64,000 bases of DNA from Roseateles violae (GTDB lineage Bacteria > Pseudomonadota > Gammaproteobacteria > Burkholderiales > Burkholderiaceae_C): positions 186,001-250,000 of the forward strand of contig NZ_JAUHHC010000001.1 in assembly GCF_030410485.1 (NCBI RefSeq), in the 5' to 3' direction. The notes under the pieces are model-generated. The model saw nothing but the letters and a program-made list of their open reading frames with translations. It was not told the DNA's origin and searched no databases. The translations under genes and the position numbers were made by a program. Positions 1 to 9,103 of the stretch are shown here, piece by piece; within the stretch, counting starts at the first letter, position 1, and every line of letters begins with the position of its first letter.

Positions 1-606
1 GCCCGCGTGTCGGAGCTGATCACGCTGATGAGCGGGCTGCAGCCGCGCTTCTCGGCCCTGCGGGCCCGCGAGCTGCTCAAGCGCACCAGCGTCGGCCTGA
101 ACGACAAGGTCAAGAGCCTGTCCAAGGGCATGGTCGTGCAGCTGCATCTGGCGCTGATCGCCGCGATCGATGCGCGGCTGATGGTGCTGGACGAGCCGAC
201 CCTGGGCCTGGACGTGGTCTCGCGCAAGAGCTTCTACGAGATGCTGATCGACGAATGGTGCGACGGCGAGCGCAGCGTGCTGATCTCGACCCACCAGGTC
301 GAGGAGGTCGAGTCGCTGCTGTCCGACGTGATGATGCTGGACGAGGGCCGCCTGGTGCTGAACATCAGCCTGGAGGACATGGACCGCCGCTTCGTCGCGC
401 TCTCGCACGACCCGGCCACCGCCGAGGCGATCGCCGCCGCCCATCCGCTCTTGCGCTACCGCCAGAGCGGCGGCCGCGGCGCGGCGATCTTCGACGGCGC
501 GCCGCCGGCCCATGTGGCCGAACTCGGCGAGCGCATCCGGCCCAGCCTGGTCGATCTGTTCATGGCGCTGACGCGCAACCCGGCCCTGCACCGCAAAGAG
601 GCCTAA
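1..606 (+). CDS. ABC transporter ATP-binding protein (5' end outside window)
   Basis: This is the C-terminal two thirds of an ABC ATPase; the reading frame is open at base 1, so the Walker A region lies upstream of the window. What is visible is a variant signature (LSKGM instead of LSGGQ), directly followed by Walker B with the catalytic glutamate (LMVLDEPTLGLD), and the switch histidine in the segment LISTHQVEE. The tail of about 80 residues after the nucleotide-binding core is typical of exporter or YtrB-like ATPases. The permease gene starts 11 bases downstream behind a good ribosome-binding site, so the two form one exporter. The substrate cannot be read from the sequence. Confidence 0.9.
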   Translation, partial: ARVSELITLMSGLQPRFSALRARELLKRTSVGLNDKVKSLSKGMVVQLHLALIAAIDARLMVLDEPTLGLDVVSRKSFYEMLIDEWCDGERSVLISTHQVEEVESLLSDVMMLDEGRLVLNISLEDMDRRFVALSHDPATAEAIAAAHPLLRYRQSGGRGAAIFDGAPPAHVAELGERIRPSLVDLFMALTRNPALHRKEA

Positions 607-617
607 GGAGAATCACG

Positions 618-1505
618 ATGAGCGCATCCCGCTTCCCGACCCTGCTGCTGCGCGAATGGATGCAGCACAAGCGCGGCTGGTTGATCACCCTGCTGCTGCC
701 GCCGCTGCTATTCCTGGCGCTGCTGCCCTTCGGCCAGGTGCACGGCATGCCGGTGGACCGGCCGCTGCCGATCGCCGCGGTGCTGATGCTGGTCAGCACG
801 ATGGTGGTCTTCGTCATCAGCTATATGGTCGCGATGTTCCAGCTGCCCGGCCTGGCGCGGCGCGACCAGCAGGACCGCTCGATCGAGTTCTGGCTGTCGC
901 TGCCGGCCGGCCATGGCGAGAGCATCGGCGCGACCTTGCTGACGCACGCGCTGCTGGTGCCGCTGGCCGCGGCGCTGGTTGGCTTCGCCTTCGGCGGCCT
1001 GATCGCGCCGGCGCTGATCGCCAAGCAGGGCGGCCTGGCGGCGCTGGCCGAGGTGCCCTGGCTGGGCGCGCTGTCGCTGGCGCTGCCGGCGCTGCTGCGT
1101 GGCCTGTTCGGCTTGCTCCTGATGAGCTTGTGGCTGGCACCGCTGATGCTGATCGTGATGACGGCCTCGGCCTGGCTGAAGCGCTGGGGCGTGCCCGCGG
1201 TGGCCGTCGTCTTCGGCATCGGCGGCGCGATCCTGGACAAGGTCTACGACAACCGCATCGTCTTCGACCTGCTGCAAGCGCAGTTCCGCGGCGCCGGCCG
1301 CGCGCTGCTGGCCGACCCACTGGCGCTGAAGCAAAGCCTGCAGCAGCTCGACGAGAGCGGCGGCGCCTTTCAAGCCGGCGCCTGGGCGCTGCGGGACGCG
1401 CTGGGCGCCGTTGCCAACCTGGCCTCGCCACATCTGATCGGCGGCCTGCTTGTCGCGGCCGGCTGCTTCGCGCTGCTGGTCCTCAAACGCCAGCGCAGCG
1501 GCTGA
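618..1505 (+). CDS. ABC transporter permease, six-helix exporter type
   Basis: Membrane protein of 295 residues that partners the ATPase just upstream. The N-terminus (residues 1-20) is a short cytoplasmic amphipathic segment, followed by about six hydrophobic stretches: residues 22-40, 55-80, 108-130, 145-190 (two), 195-215, and a last helix at 270-290. The start is ATG 618 behind AGGAG with 7-base spacing. This architecture matches ABC-2 family permeases paired with Nat/Ytr-like ATPases. No substrate-specific feature is visible. A strong hairpin terminator follows the stop codon, so this gene closes the operon. Confidence 0.85.
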   Translation: MSASRFPTLLLREWMQHKRGWLITLLLPPLLFLALLPFGQVHGMPVDRPLPIAAVLMLVSTMVVFVISYMVAMFQLPGLARRDQQDRSIEFWLSLPAGHGESIGATLLTHALLVPLAAALVGFAFGGLIAPALIAKQGGLAALAEVPWLGALSLALPALLRGLFGLLLMSLWLAPLMLIVMTASAWLKRWGVPAVAVVFGIGGAILDKVYDNRIVFDLLQAQFRGAGRALLADPLALKQSLQQLDESGGAFQAGAWALRDALGAVANLASPHLIGGLLVAAGCFALLVLKRQRSG

Positions 1506-1523
1506 ACCCGCCGTTCCAGAAAC

Positions 1524-1552
1524 AAGAAAGCCCGCTTGCGCGGGCTTCTTTC
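1524..1552. terminator. Bidirectional intrinsic terminator
   Basis: An 8-bp GC-rich stem (AAGCCCGC at 1528-1535 with GCGGGCTT at 1540-1547, loop TTGC) is flanked by A-rich sequence on the left and CTTTC on the right. It lies between two convergent genes and can serve both. Confidence 0.85.
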
Positions 1553-1570
1553 GTTGACGGGCCGTCGGAC

Positions 1571-2434
1571 TCAGCTCGCTTGCGGCTGGGCGCCTGCCGC
1601 GGCGGCCAGCTTGGTGGTCAGTTCCTTGCGGAAGCGGTTCAGCTCCTGCACGCTGCTGAAGCTGCGCTCCATCAGCAGGCTCATATTGTGGAGAATGCGC
1701 TCGACGACCTTGTTCTCCCAGATCGCGTCGAACTGGATCTGCTTGTCCAGCCAGTGCTCGAGCCACTCGGGGTCGGGCAGGCGGCTCTGGATCGTGTCGC
1801 GCGGGAACAGCTTGGCGTTCACATGCAGATTGGTCGGATGCAGCGCCTGGGCGGTGCGGCGGGCCGAGGCCATCAGCACGCCGACCTTGGCGAAGGCAGC
1901 GCGCGCCTCATCGCCGAACTTCGTCATCGCCCGCTTCATATAGCGCAGATAGGCGCCGCCATGGCGGGCCTCGTCGCGCGACAGGGTCTCGTAGATCGCC
2001 TTGATGACCGGCTCGGTATGCCATTCGGCGGCACGGCGGTACCAGTGGTTCAGGCGGATCTCGCCGCAGAAATGCAGCATCAAGGTTTCCAGGGCCGGGG
2101 CCGGGTCGAACTCGAAGCGCACCTCATGCAGTTCGGCCTCGGTCGGCACCATGTCGGGGCGGAAGCGGCGCAGGTATTCCATCAGCACCAGCGAGTGCTT
2201 CTGCTCCTCGAAGAACCAGACGCTCATGAAGGCCGAGAAATCGCTGTCATCCCGGTTGTCACGCAGGAACATCTCGGTGGCCGGCAGCGCCGACCACTCG
2301 GTGATCGCGTTCATCTTGATCGTGCGGGCCTGGTCGTCGGTCAGTAGGCTGGCGTCGAACTTGTCCCAAGGGATGTCCGTATCCATATTCCAGCGCACGG
2401 CTTCAAGCTGCTTGAACAGTTCGGGATAAAGCAT
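1571..2434 (-). CDS. Ferritin-like di-iron protein
   Basis: All-helical protein of 287 residues with the ligand pattern of a non-heme di-iron four-helix bundle: E77-x2-H80 (in EEQKH), E125 (in CGEIRLNHW) and E155-x2-H158 (in DEARHG), with E46 or E54 as the likely first ligand. Such proteins include acyl-ACP desaturase-like and ribonucleotide-reductase-like oxygenases; which reaction this one carries out cannot be told. The start at 2434 is chosen because AGGA sits 6 bases upstream; longer versions would run through non-coding sequence. It is monocistronic and convergent with the ABC exporter. Confidence 0.8.
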   Translation of the reverse strand: MLYPELFKQLEAVRWNMDTDIPWDKFDASLLTDDQARTIKMNAITEWSALPATEMFLRDNRDDSDFSAFMSVWFFEEQKHSLVLMEYLRRFRPDMVPTEAELHEVRFEFDPAPALETLMLHFCGEIRLNHWYRRAAEWHTEPVIKAIYETLSRDEARHGGAYLRYMKRAMTKFGDEARAAFAKVGVLMASARRTAQALHPTNLHVNAKLFPRDTIQSRLPDPEWLEHWLDKQIQFDAIWENKVVERILHNMSLLMERSFSSVQELNRFRKELTTKLAAAAGAQPQAS

Positions 2435-2884
2435 GGTGGTCCTAGGGTTGCAGCCGACGATTCTATGTCGGCGCCCGGAGCGGTGCCGCGTCGGCGGGCC
2501 CGCTGCGGCGGTAATAGCTGGCGCCGGGCTTGAAATCGGGCCGCCAGGCACCATGTTGTTCCAGTGCCGAACCCTGTCCCGTCTAGCTGGGACAAACGCC
2601 TGGAACTTCTGTCCGCGCAGGGGCTCTCAAGGTACATAGAGCAGTCCGGCGGTTTCGGGGGGCACAGAGCGCCTAAAACCGAGCAAGCTGTGCAGGAATC
2701 GGATCAAAACGCCAATAAGACATTAGTATCTAGAGAATTTCAGTCGCAGGACCTCCCCTTGACCGGGGTTGCAATCTCCAAGCCCTTCTCCTCCTCCTCC
2801 CTCCCTCCCTCGTTGGCTTCGAGGCGTCTTGCGGCTACTTTTATGACCGGGGCTTCCGCGCAATGCGGAAGCCCCTTGTTTTTG
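2435..2884. other. 450-base intergenic region
   Basis: No protein gene is supported here. The left part carries the promoter side of the di-iron gene. The middle (about 2690-2750) is clearly less GC-rich than its surroundings. The right part holds an unbroken pyrimidine tract (2783-2811, repeated CTCC/CCTCC units) and then a plus-strand intrinsic terminator. Confidence 0.6.
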
Positions 2885-2885
2885 T
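2760..2885 (+). ncRNA. Candidate small RNA with anti-Shine-Dalgarno tract
   Basis: The plus strand has a tract made of CCTCC repeats (2783-2811) ending about 40 bases before a strong plus-strand terminator, while the neighbouring genes on both sides are on the minus strand. A transcript ending here has no protein gene to belong to. Repeated CCUCC is complementary to ribosome-binding sites, as in the CUCCUCCC-containing small RNAs known from alphaproteobacteria. No convincing promoter was found, so the 5' end is a guess. The complementary strand (repeated GGGA) could instead form a G-quadruplex in the corA 3' region. Confidence 0.3.
2849..2884 (+). terminator. Intrinsic terminator read from the plus strand
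   Basis: Perfect 11-bp stem GGGGCTTCCGC (2849-2859) with GCGGAAGCCCC (2865-2875), loop GCAAT, followed by TTGTTTTTG. The T tract is only on the plus strand; on the minus strand the hairpin is followed by CGGTCATAAAA, so it suits a plus-strand transcript better than corA, although it may also shape the corA mRNA end. Confidence 0.75.
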
Positions 2886-3874
2886 CAGGCCAGCCAGCCC
2901 TTGCGGCGGAAGTAGATGAAGGGCGCGGCCACCGAGGCCGCCATCAGGCCCAGCGCGAACGGGTAGCCCAGCTGCCAGTCCAGCTCGGGCATCAGCTTGA
3001 AGTTCATGCCGTAGATGCTGGCGATCAGCGTGGGCGGCAGCAAGGCGACGCTGGCGACGGAGAAGATCTTGATGATCTTGTTCTGGTTGATGTTGATAAA
3101 GCCGACGGTGGCGTCCATCAGGAAGTTGATCTTGTCGAACAGAAAGGCCGTGTGCGAGTCGAGCGAATCGATGTCGCGCAAGATCTGGCGCGACTCCTCG
3201 AACTGCTCGGCATTGAGCATGCGGCTGCGCATCATGAAGCTGACAGCGCGGCGCGTGTCCATCACATTGCGGCGGATGCGGCCGTTCAAGTCCTCCTCGC
3301 GCGCGATGGCTGACAGCACCTCACCCGCCTCGGCGTCGCTGACGTCCTTCTTCAGCACGCGGGCGCTGACCTTCTCCAGGTTGTCGTAGATGCGTTCGAG
3401 CACGTCGGCCGAATACTCGGCGTCGGCGTCGTAGAGCTTCAGCAGCACGTCCTTGGCATCCTCGATCAGCGCCGGGATGCGCCGCGCGCGCAGGCGCAGC
3501 AGGCGGAACACCGGCAGATCCTCGTTGTGGATCGAGAACAGCACATTGTTGAAGAGGATGAAGGCGACGCGCACATTGCGCGCCGGCCGCCCCTCGAGTT
3601 CGTCGTCGCCGTCGATCAGGAAGTCCGAGCGGATGTGCAACTCGCCGTTGTCTTCCTCGTAGAAACGCGCCGACTCCTCCAGATCCTCGTCGACGATGTC
3701 GGCCGGGATGCGCAGGCCGAAGCGGTCCAGGATCCAGCCCTTTTCCTCCTCGCTGGGCGACTCCAGGTCGACCCAGATCGGGCGTGTCAGCGCCAGGTCC
3801 TCGGCGGTTTCGATTTCTTCCTGGAACAGCCCGCCCTTCAGGCGGCCGTTGTCCAAGGTGAACACATTCAGCAT
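2885..3874 (-). CDS. corA: Magnesium/cobalt transport protein CorA
   Basis: Inner-membrane Mg2+ (and Co2+) channel of 329 residues. The large N-terminal cytoplasmic domain is rich in acidic residues and long helices (about residues 1-265). It is followed by two C-terminal transmembrane helices with the family's signature GMN motif at the end of the first (YGMNF), a short periplasmic loop, a second helix and a basic tail (RRKGWLA). Length and order are typical for CorA. The ATG at 3874 is used. The gene stands alone, with 476 bases between it and the divergent hpf gene. No Mg2+-sensing leader of a known class was recognised upstream. Confidence 0.95.
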   Translation of the reverse strand: MLNVFTLDNGRLKGGLFQEEIETAEDLALTRPIWVDLESPSEEEKGWILDRFGLRIPADIVDEDLEESARFYEEDNGELHIRSDFLIDGDDELEGRPARNVRVAFILFNNVLFSIHNEDLPVFRLLRLRARRIPALIEDAKDVLLKLYDADAEYSADVLERIYDNLEKVSARVLKKDVSDAEAGEVLSAIAREEDLNGRIRRNVMDTRRAVSFMMRSRMLNAEQFEESRQILRDIDSLDSHTAFLFDKINFLMDATVGFININQNKIIKIFSVASVALLPPTLIASIYGMNFKLMPELDWQLGYPFALGLMAASVAAPFIYFRRKGWLA

Positions 3875-4350
3875 GCGGATGATCTCCAGCGCAGCGGCGC
3901 CGTCTTGAGGTCTTGTTCGAAGGCTCTGGACGGGCGCATGGCCGTCCGGGTGGGTGGGGGGAGGGAACCCGTCTCACTCCGGACAAAGCGAAACCGCGAG
4001 GGCGGACCGCTTCAACGCTGGAGTGGACGGTCACCGAGAGTGATCGCTGTCCAAGAATGTCTCCGAGGCTGAGGTGCGGCGATTATCACATCGCCCGTAG
4101 GCGCTCAGATCGGTCCTTACCCGGCGCCAGCCATTGCGACATGCTCCTTGGGCAGCGTCAAGCCTTGCCCAATAAGGCCTTCCGAAGCGGGCTTAATTCT
4201 CTTGTCACAGGCAGGCTTCAGGAGCACACTGGTTTTGCGAATTCCCCCACTCAAGCCTCGAAACTCCGCTACAGAAATCCCCTTCCCTTCGTTCTTTGGT
4301 CCCGTCATATTTCTCTTGTTCCGACCCCAGTCCTTGTGAAAGGAGGCTTT
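3875..4350. other. Divergent intergenic region corA/hpf (476 bases)
   Basis: Holds the promoters of two divergent genes. Base composition is more mixed than in the genes, especially 4180-4340. I see no open reading frame with a good ribosome-binding site and no recognisable riboswitch. In many proteobacteria hpf follows rpoN; here rpoN is not adjacent. Confidence 0.5.
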
Positions 4351-4692
4351 ATGAACCTGACTATCAGCGGCCACCATCTTGAAGTAACGCCGGCCTTGCG
4401 TGAGTACGTGCTCACCAAGCTGGACAGGGTGACCCGTCACTTTGATCAAGTCGTCGACATCAACGTCTTGCTCACCGTGGAGAAGCAAAAGGAAAAGGAA
4501 CGCAGGCAACGTGCCGAAGTGACCCTGCATGTCAAGGGTCGCGACATCTTCGTCGAACAGTCGAACGAAGACCTCTATGCCGCCATCGACCAACTGATGG
4601 ACAAGCTAGACCGCCAGGTCTGCCGCCACAAGGACCGCGTGCAGGATCATCACCACACCTCCGCGAAGCGCCTTGAGATGCCGGCTCCCTGA
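4351..4692 (+). CDS. hpf: Ribosome hibernation promoting factor, short form
   Basis: Protein of 113 residues of the HPF/RaiA (sigma-54 modulation) family. These bind the 30S decoding region and promote ribosome dimerisation or inactivation in stationary phase. The N-terminus [13 protein letters not shown], the helix [17 protein letters not shown] and the strand [13 protein letters not shown] followed by [17 protein letters not shown] are characteristic. Only the short ribosome-binding domain is present, with a His-rich tail. ATG 4351 has an excellent AGGAGG site. It is followed by a terminator, then ptsN, the usual hpf-ptsN order. Confidence 0.95.
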   Translation: MNLTISGHHLEVTPALREYVLTKLDRVTRHFDQVVDINVLLTVEKQKEKERRQRAEVTLHVKGRDIFVEQSNEDLYAAIDQLMDKLDRQVCRHKDRVQDHHHTSAKRLEMPAP

Positions 4693-4737
4693 CAGCCCAA
4701 TCCCGCTGCAGGCATCCCGCCTGCCGCCCCAGCACAA

Positions 4738-4760
4738 GGCGACCCGAGGGTCGCCTTTTT
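4738..4760 (+). terminator. Intrinsic terminator after hpf
   Basis: Stem GGCGACC (4738-4744) with GGTCGCC (4749-4755) and a 4-base loop, directly followed by TTTTT (4756-4760). Confidence 0.85.
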
Positions 4761-4885
4761 GCTGCCCGAACGGCAGCGACAGCGCTATCCGGCAATGCGC
4801 GATACGATGTTGCTGCGCCGCCGCAAAATTGCGCAATTGTTCACTGGCCGGGTACCGGGCGAACACCCTGCATCCGGCAACTTTC

Positions 4886-4891
4886 TATAAT
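4886..4891 (+). promoter_or_regulatory. -10 box for ptsN-hprK
   Basis: A perfect TATAAT lies 69 bases before the ptsN start, after the hpf terminator. A good -35 at the usual distance is not evident. Confidence 0.55.
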
Positions 4892-4959
4892 CGACCCCTT
4901 AGATACCGAAAAAGCGTCCCGCCCAAGGCCTCACCAGCCGTAATCGGCGCTGTGACCAC

Positions 4960-5430
4960 ATGAACCGTCTCGCCGCCATCCTGCCCGCCAGCAATGTGCT
5001 GGTGAATGTGGACGCCTCCAGCAAGAAGCGGGTCTTCGAACAGGCCGGCCTGCTGTTCGAGAACAACCACGCGATTTCGCGCGCGCTGGTCACCGACAAT
5101 CTGTTTGCCCGCGAGCGCCTGGGCTCCACCGGCCTCGGCCACGGCGTGGCGATCCCGCATGGCCGCATCAAGGGCCTGAAGAATCCGCTGGCCGCCGTGC
5201 TGCGGGTCGGCCAGGCGATCGGCTTCGACGCGCCGGACGACGAGCCGGTCAATCTGCTGATCTTCCTGCTGGTGCCCGAGGCCGCGACCCAGCGTCATCT
5301 GGAGATCCTGTCCGAGATCGCCGAGATGCTGTCGGACCGCGAACTGCGCGAGCGCCTGAAGAGCGAGCCGGACGCCGCCGCCGTGCACCGGCTGATCGCC
5401 GCCTGGGAACCGCTGAAGTCGGTCGCCTGA
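4960..5430 (+). CDS. ptsN: PTS IIA-like nitrogen regulatory protein PtsN
   Basis: EIIA-Ntr, 156 residues, the last phosphate acceptor of the regulatory nitrogen PTS (EI-Ntr, NPr, EIIA-Ntr). It controls potassium transport and stress responses by protein contacts rather than sugar uptake. The active-site histidine is in [10 protein letters not shown] (about residue 67-70), within the EIIA fold; RERLGSTG precedes it as usual. The start ATG 4960 lies behind the TATAAT promoter. hprK follows after a 100-base gap occupied by a dispersed repeat; such linkage of ptsN with an HPr kinase is typical of betaproteobacteria. Confidence 0.95.
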   Translation: MNRLAAILPASNVLVNVDASSKKRVFEQAGLLFENNHAISRALVTDNLFARERLGSTGLGHGVAIPHGRIKGLKNPLAAVLRVGQAIGFDAPDDEPVNLLIFLLVPEAATQRHLEILSEIAEMLSDRELRERLKSEPDAAAVHRLIAAWEPLKSVA

Positions 5431-5445
5431 TGAGCCGCCTGAGCT

Positions 5446-5523
5446 TGGCGGGCCGAGCGCCGGGCCGCCCCAAGCCGGCACGCCGTCCCCTCGGGGGACC
5501 GGTCGCCGTACCCGGCGAACGAG
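5446..5523 (+). repeat. Operonic GC-rich repeat, copy a
   Basis: First of four related intergenic elements. It has the core GCGCCGGGCCGCCCC...GCCGGC (5457-5479) followed by the palindrome GTCCCCTCGGGGGAC (5485-5499). It separates ptsN from hprK. Confidence 0.7.
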
Positions 5524-5530
5524 GGACGCC

Positions 5531-6493
5531 ATGAAACCGACCTCGATCAGCGCCGACAGGCTCTTCGAAGAGCACCGCGAGTCGCTGCGCTGGGAATGGA
5601 TCGCCGGCCATGCGCACCCGGAGCGCCGCTTCGACGAGACCGCCGTCCGCGACGCGCAATCGGCCGCCGACCTGGTCGGCTACCTGAACTACATCCATCC
5701 CTATCGGGTCCAGATCGTCGGCCGCCGCGAGGTCGCCTACCTGAGCCAGGCCTCGGGCGAGGTGCTGGACCGCCGCATCGCGCGCATCGTCACGCTGGAG
5801 CCACCGGTCATCATCGTCGCCGACAAGCAGGTGCCGCCGGACCGTCTGGTGGCGATGTGCGACCGCGCCGAGATCCCGCTGTTCGTCACCAACGAGTCGG
5901 CCGGCCATGTGATCGACGTCGTGCGCGCCTATCTGGGCCATCTGTTCGCCAACCGGACCACGCGCCACGGCGTGTTCATGGACATCCTGGGCCTGGGCGT
6001 GCTGCTGACCGGCGAATCGGGCCTGGGCAAGAGCGAGCTGGGCCTGGAGCTGATCTCGCGCGGCCATGGCCTGGTGGCCGACGACGCGGTCGACCTGTTC
6101 CGCATCTCGCAGACGGCGATCGAGGGCCGCTGCCCCGACCTGCTGATGAATCTGCTCGAGGTGCGCGGCATCGGCCTCTTGGACATCAAGGCCATCTTTG
6201 GCGAGACGGCGGTGCGCCGCAAGATGCGGCTCAAGCTGATCGTCCATCTGGTGCGCAAGGAGACGATGGAGCGCGACTTCGAGCGCCTGCCCTACGAGCC
6301 GCTGTACGAGGAAGTGCTGAGCATGCCGGTGCGCAAGGTCGTCATCGCCGTCGATGCCGGCCGCAACCTGGCCGTGCTGGTCGAGGCGGCGGTGCGCAAC
6401 ACCATCCTGCAGCTGCGAGGCATCGACACCTACCGCGAGTTCGTCGAGCGCCACCAACGCGCGATCGAGAACGGTCAGCTCGACGAGAGCTGA
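5531..6493 (+). CDS. hprK: HPr kinase/phosphorylase
   Basis: Bifunctional serine kinase and phosphorylase of 320 residues that acts on HPr/NPr. The N-terminal domain covers residues 1-130. The C-terminal catalytic domain has the P-loop GESGLGKS (about residue 158), followed by [21 protein letters not shown], whose H and DD pair are the known catalytic elements. The family signature [11 protein letters not shown] is at about residue 208. Length matches the family. Together with ptsN it indicates a regulatory PTS; EI and HPr genes are not in this window. Confidence 0.95.
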   Translation: MKPTSISADRLFEEHRESLRWEWIAGHAHPERRFDETAVRDAQSAADLVGYLNYIHPYRVQIVGRREVAYLSQASGEVLDRRIARIVTLEPPVIIVADKQVPPDRLVAMCDRAEIPLFVTNESAGHVIDVVRAYLGHLFANRTTRHGVFMDILGLGVLLTGESGLGKSELGLELISRGHGLVADDAVDLFRISQTAIEGRCPDLLMNLLEVRGIGLLDIKAIFGETAVRRKMRLKLIVHLVRKETMERDFERLPYEPLYEEVLSMPVRKVVIAVDAGRNLAVLVEAAVRNTILQLRGIDTYREFVERHQRAIENGQLDES

Positions 6494-6532
6494 CCGTTTC
6501 GCGGTACCCCGCAAAACGGCCCGCGAAAACCG

Positions 6533-6958
6533 TCAGCCCCGGTTCGGACAATCCTTCTTCACGCAATTGGCGTACAGCGCCAGCGAATGCTCCTGCAGCT
6601 CGAAGCCGCGCTCGCGCGCGATCGCGTGCTGGCGCTCCTCGATCGCCGGGTCGAAGAACTCCTCGACCTTGCCGCAGCTGAGACAGACCAGATGGTCGTG
6701 GTGATGGCCCTCGTTGAGCTCGAACACCGCCTTGCCGGACTCGAAATGGTTGCGCGACAGCAGGCCGGCCTGTTCGAACTGGGTCAGCACGCGGTAGACG
6801 GTGGCCAGGCCGATGTCGGCGCCTTCGGTCAGCAGGGCCTTGTAGACGTCTTCGGCCGTCATATGGCGCTGCGCCGTCTTCTGGAAGATCTCCAGAATCT
6901 TGATGCGGGGCAGCGTGGCCTTGAGGCCGCTGTTCTTGATTTCGTCGGTCCGGTTCAT
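6533..6958 (-). CDS. fur: Ferric uptake regulator Fur
   Basis: DNA-binding iron regulator of 141 residues. The N-terminal winged helix (residues 1-80) has [14 protein letters not shown] and the recognition segment [12 protein letters not shown]. The dimerisation domain contains the metal-binding [15 protein letters not shown] stretch (about residues 85-99) and a second cysteine pair in YANCVKKDC. This is the normal length. It is divergent from bamE, the usual arrangement in betaproteobacteria. With Fe2+ it represses iron uptake genes. No clear Fur box was seen in the 105-base divergent region. Confidence 0.97.
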   Translation of the reverse strand: MNRTDEIKNSGLKATLPRIKILEIFQKTAQRHMTAEDVYKALLTEGADIGLATVYRVLTQFEQAGLLSRNHFESGKAVFELNEGHHHDHLVCLSCGKVEEFFDPAIEERQHAIARERGFELQEHSLALYANCVKKDCPNRG

Positions 6959-6997
6959 CGTGCGTCAGGGGCCGGCGGGCCCGGAATGGCCTGCCGC

Positions 6998-7003
6998 TAG
7001 AAT
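6998..7003 (+). promoter_or_regulatory. -10 box for the bamE operon
   Basis: TAGAAT, 60 bases before the bamE start, in the fur/bamE divergent region. It resembles the other -10 boxes of the window. No strong -35 is visible. Confidence 0.45.
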
Positions 7004-7063
7004 GAGTCCATCATAGCCAGCTCTGCGCCGAGCACCGAGCCCCTGCCCCCAAAAGCCATTCTC

Positions 7064-7621
7064 ATGCGCCTGAATTTCCGAACCGCCCGCCCGCTGCCGG
7101 GCCTGCTTGCGCTGTGTGCGGCGCTGAGCGCCTGCTCCGGCACCTCGTCCCAGCCGGAGCTGGCCAAGTCCGGTGACACGGTGCTCGGCTTTGTGCGGCC
7201 CTACCGGGTCGAGGTCGTACAGGGCAATGTGCTGACCAAGGAACTGGTCTCCCGGGTCAAGCCCGGCATGAGCCGCGCCCAGGTGCGCGATCTGCTCGGT
7301 TCGCCGCTGCTGACCGATATGTTCCACGACAATCGCTGGGACTATTCCTTCGCGATCCGCCGCCAGGGCGCGCCCTACCAGCAGCGCCGCGTCGTCGCCT
7401 GGTTCGACGGCGACCAGCTGAAGTCGCTCGAGGTGCCGGACGACCTGCCCAGCGAGAACGAATTCGTCGCCGCCATCACGACCTTCCCCAGCGGCAAGGC
7501 ACCCAAGCTCGAGCTGAGCGAGGAAGAGCGCAAGGCGCTGCCGGTGCCGGTGCGTCCGCCGGCCCCGACGCCGGAGGCGATGGGCGTACAGCGCAGCTAC
7601 CCGCCGCTGGAGGGCAGGTAA
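7064..7621 (+). CDS. bamE: Outer membrane assembly lipoprotein BamE
   Basis: SmpA/OmlA-family lipoprotein of the BAM complex that inserts beta-barrel proteins into the outer membrane. It has a lipoprotein signal peptide with lipobox LSAC at residues 21-24. The BamE fold follows: [21 protein letters not shown] is the family hallmark, then [18 protein letters not shown]. At 185 residues it is longer than E. coli BamE (about 113) because of a Pro- and charge-rich C-terminal extension, common in betaproteobacteria. The stop overlaps the dapB start by one base (TAATG), so translation is coupled. Confidence 0.95.
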   Translation: MRLNFRTARPLPGLLALCAALSACSGTSSQPELAKSGDTVLGFVRPYRVEVVQGNVLTKELVSRVKPGMSRAQVRDLLGSPLLTDMFHDNRWDYSFAIRRQGAPYQQRRVVAWFDGDQLKSLEVPDDLPSENEFVAAITTFPSGKAPKLELSEEERKALPVPVRPPAPTPEAMGVQRSYPPLEGR

Positions 7622-8454
7622 TGAGCTTGCCTGCCCCTTTGAGGATTGCCATTGCCGGTAGCTCGGGCCGGATGGGTCGCATGCTGATCGAAGCGGTGGT
7701 CATGAGCCCCGATTGCCGGCTCGCCGGGGCGCTGGACCTGGCCGGCAGTCCGGCCCTGGGCAGCGACGCGGCGGCCTTCCTGGGCAAGGCCAGCGGCGTC
7801 AAGATCACCGCCGATCTGCGTGAAGGCCTGGCCGACGCCGACGTGCTGATCGACTTCACCCGCCCCGAAGGCACGCTGGCCCATCTGGCGGTCTGCCGCG
7901 AGCTGGGCGTCAAGCTGGTGATCGGCACGACCGGTTTCGATGCGCAGCAGAAGGCGCAGATCGGCGCCGCCGCGGCCGACATCGGCATCATGCTGGCGCC
8001 CAATATGAGCGTCGGCGTCAACGTCGTGCTGCGCCTGCTGGAGCAGGCGGCGCGCGCGCTGAACGAGGGCTACGACATCGAGATCATCGAGGCCCATCAC
8101 CGCCACAAGGTCGATGCGCCCAGCGGCACCGCGCTGCAGATGGGCGAGGTCGTCGCCGCCGCGCTGGGCCGCGATCTGAAGCAATGCGCGGTCTACGGCC
8201 GCGAGGGCGTCACCGGCGAGCGCGATCCGTCGACCATCGGCTTCGCCACCGTGCGCGGCGGCGATGTCGTCGGCGACCACACCGTCCTGTTCGCCGGCAT
8301 CGGCGAGCGCATCGAGATCAGCCACAAGGCGAGCAGCCGCAACACCTTCGCCCAGGGCGCGCTGCGCGCCTCCCGCTTCCTCGCGGCCCATGGCGCCGGT
8401 CTCTACGACATGGGCGACGTGCTGGGCTTCGACAAGAAGGCCTCGGTTTCCTGA
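7621..8454 (+). CDS. dapB: 4-hydroxy-tetrahydrodipicolinate reductase
   Basis: Cytoplasmic NAD(P)H-dependent reductase of lysine and diaminopimelate synthesis, 277 residues. The Rossmann motif GSSGRMGRM is near residue 13 and GTTGF near residue 102. The active-site signature [15 protein letters not shown] with the catalytic histidine pair and lysine is at about residues 158-172. Full length. One-base overlaps on both sides (TAATG before, TGATG after) place it in one transcript with bamE and the exbB-like gene. Confidence 0.97.
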   Translation: MSLPAPLRIAIAGSSGRMGRMLIEAVVMSPDCRLAGALDLAGSPALGSDAAAFLGKASGVKITADLREGLADADVLIDFTRPEGTLAHLAVCRELGVKLVIGTTGFDAQQKAQIGAAAADIGIMLAPNMSVGVNVVLRLLEQAARALNEGYDIEIIEAHHRHKVDAPSGTALQMGEVVAAALGRDLKQCAVYGREGVTGERDPSTIGFATVRGGDVVGDHTVLFAGIGERIEISHKASSRNTFAQGALRASRFLAAHGAGLYDMGDVLGFDKKASVS

Positions 8455-9098
8455 TGAGCGGCTTCGCCGCGTTCTGGGACCTCGGCGATGCGGTGGCCCG
8501 CGCGGTCGCCGTGCTGCTGCTGGCGATGTCGGTCAGCGCCTGGGTCGTCATCCTCTGGAAGGGCTGGACGCTGACCCGCGCGCGCCGCGGCCTGGCCCGC
8601 GCGCTCGCCGCCTTCTGGGCCGCGCCCGATCTGGACGGCGGCCGCCAGGCGCTGCAGAACTTCGACCGCGAGGCGGTGCTGCTGCCCCTGCTGGACGCCG
8701 CGACGACGGCCACCGGCCCCGGCACGCTGGACGCCGCCGGCAAGCGCGAGTCGCGCCTGACGCGCCGCCTGCGCGACGCGCTGCACGGCGTCATCCAGCG
8801 CCTGCAGTTCGGCCAGGTGCTCTTGGCCTCGATCGGTGCCACCGCTCCCTTCGTCGGCCTGTTCGGCACCGTCTGGGGCATCTACCATGCGCTGGTCGGC
8901 ATGTCGGCCGGTGGCAACCTCTCGATCGAGAAGATCTCGGGCCCGGTCGGCGAGGCGCTGATCATGACGGCGGCCGGCCTGGCGGTGGCGATTCCCGCGG
9001 TGCTGGCCTACAACATCTTCGGCAAGCAGGTCGGCACTTGCGAGGCCGAGCTGGAGGGCTTCGCGCACGATCTGCGCGAGATGCTCGATCACGACTGA
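8454..9098 (+). CDS. MotA/TolQ/ExbB proton channel family protein
   Basis: Inner-membrane protein of 214 residues. It has one transmembrane helix near the N-terminus (about 14-36) and two more after a cytoplasmic domain (about 118-140 and 160-185), with the conserved small-residue-rich helices [16 protein letters not shown] and [17 protein letters not shown]. With the next gene it forms an ExbBD- or TolQR-like energy-transducing channel that uses the proton gradient to drive an outer-membrane partner. No tonB or tolA is adjacent, so the partner is unknown. The start overlaps the dapB stop (TGATG). Confidence 0.9.
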   Translation: MSGFAAFWDLGDAVARAVAVLLLAMSVSAWVVILWKGWTLTRARRGLARALAAFWAAPDLDGGRQALQNFDREAVLLPLLDAATTATGPGTLDAAGKRESRLTRRLRDALHGVIQRLQFGQVLLASIGATAPFVGLFGTVWGIYHALVGMSAGGNLSIEKISGPVGEALIMTAAGLAVAIPAVLAYNIFGKQVGTCEAELEGFAHDLREMLDHD

Positions 9099-9103
9099 TC
9101 GCC

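Noticed and set aside
3875-4350. Mg2+ riboswitch or sigma-54 promoter in the corA/hpf gap
   Set aside because: No known Mg2+ leader pattern; TTGGGCA and TTGC elements are present but the spacing between the GG and GC pairs is 15 rather than 10.
6959-7063. Fur box in the fur/bamE region
   Set aside because: No 19-base sequence near GATAATGATAATCATTATC was found.
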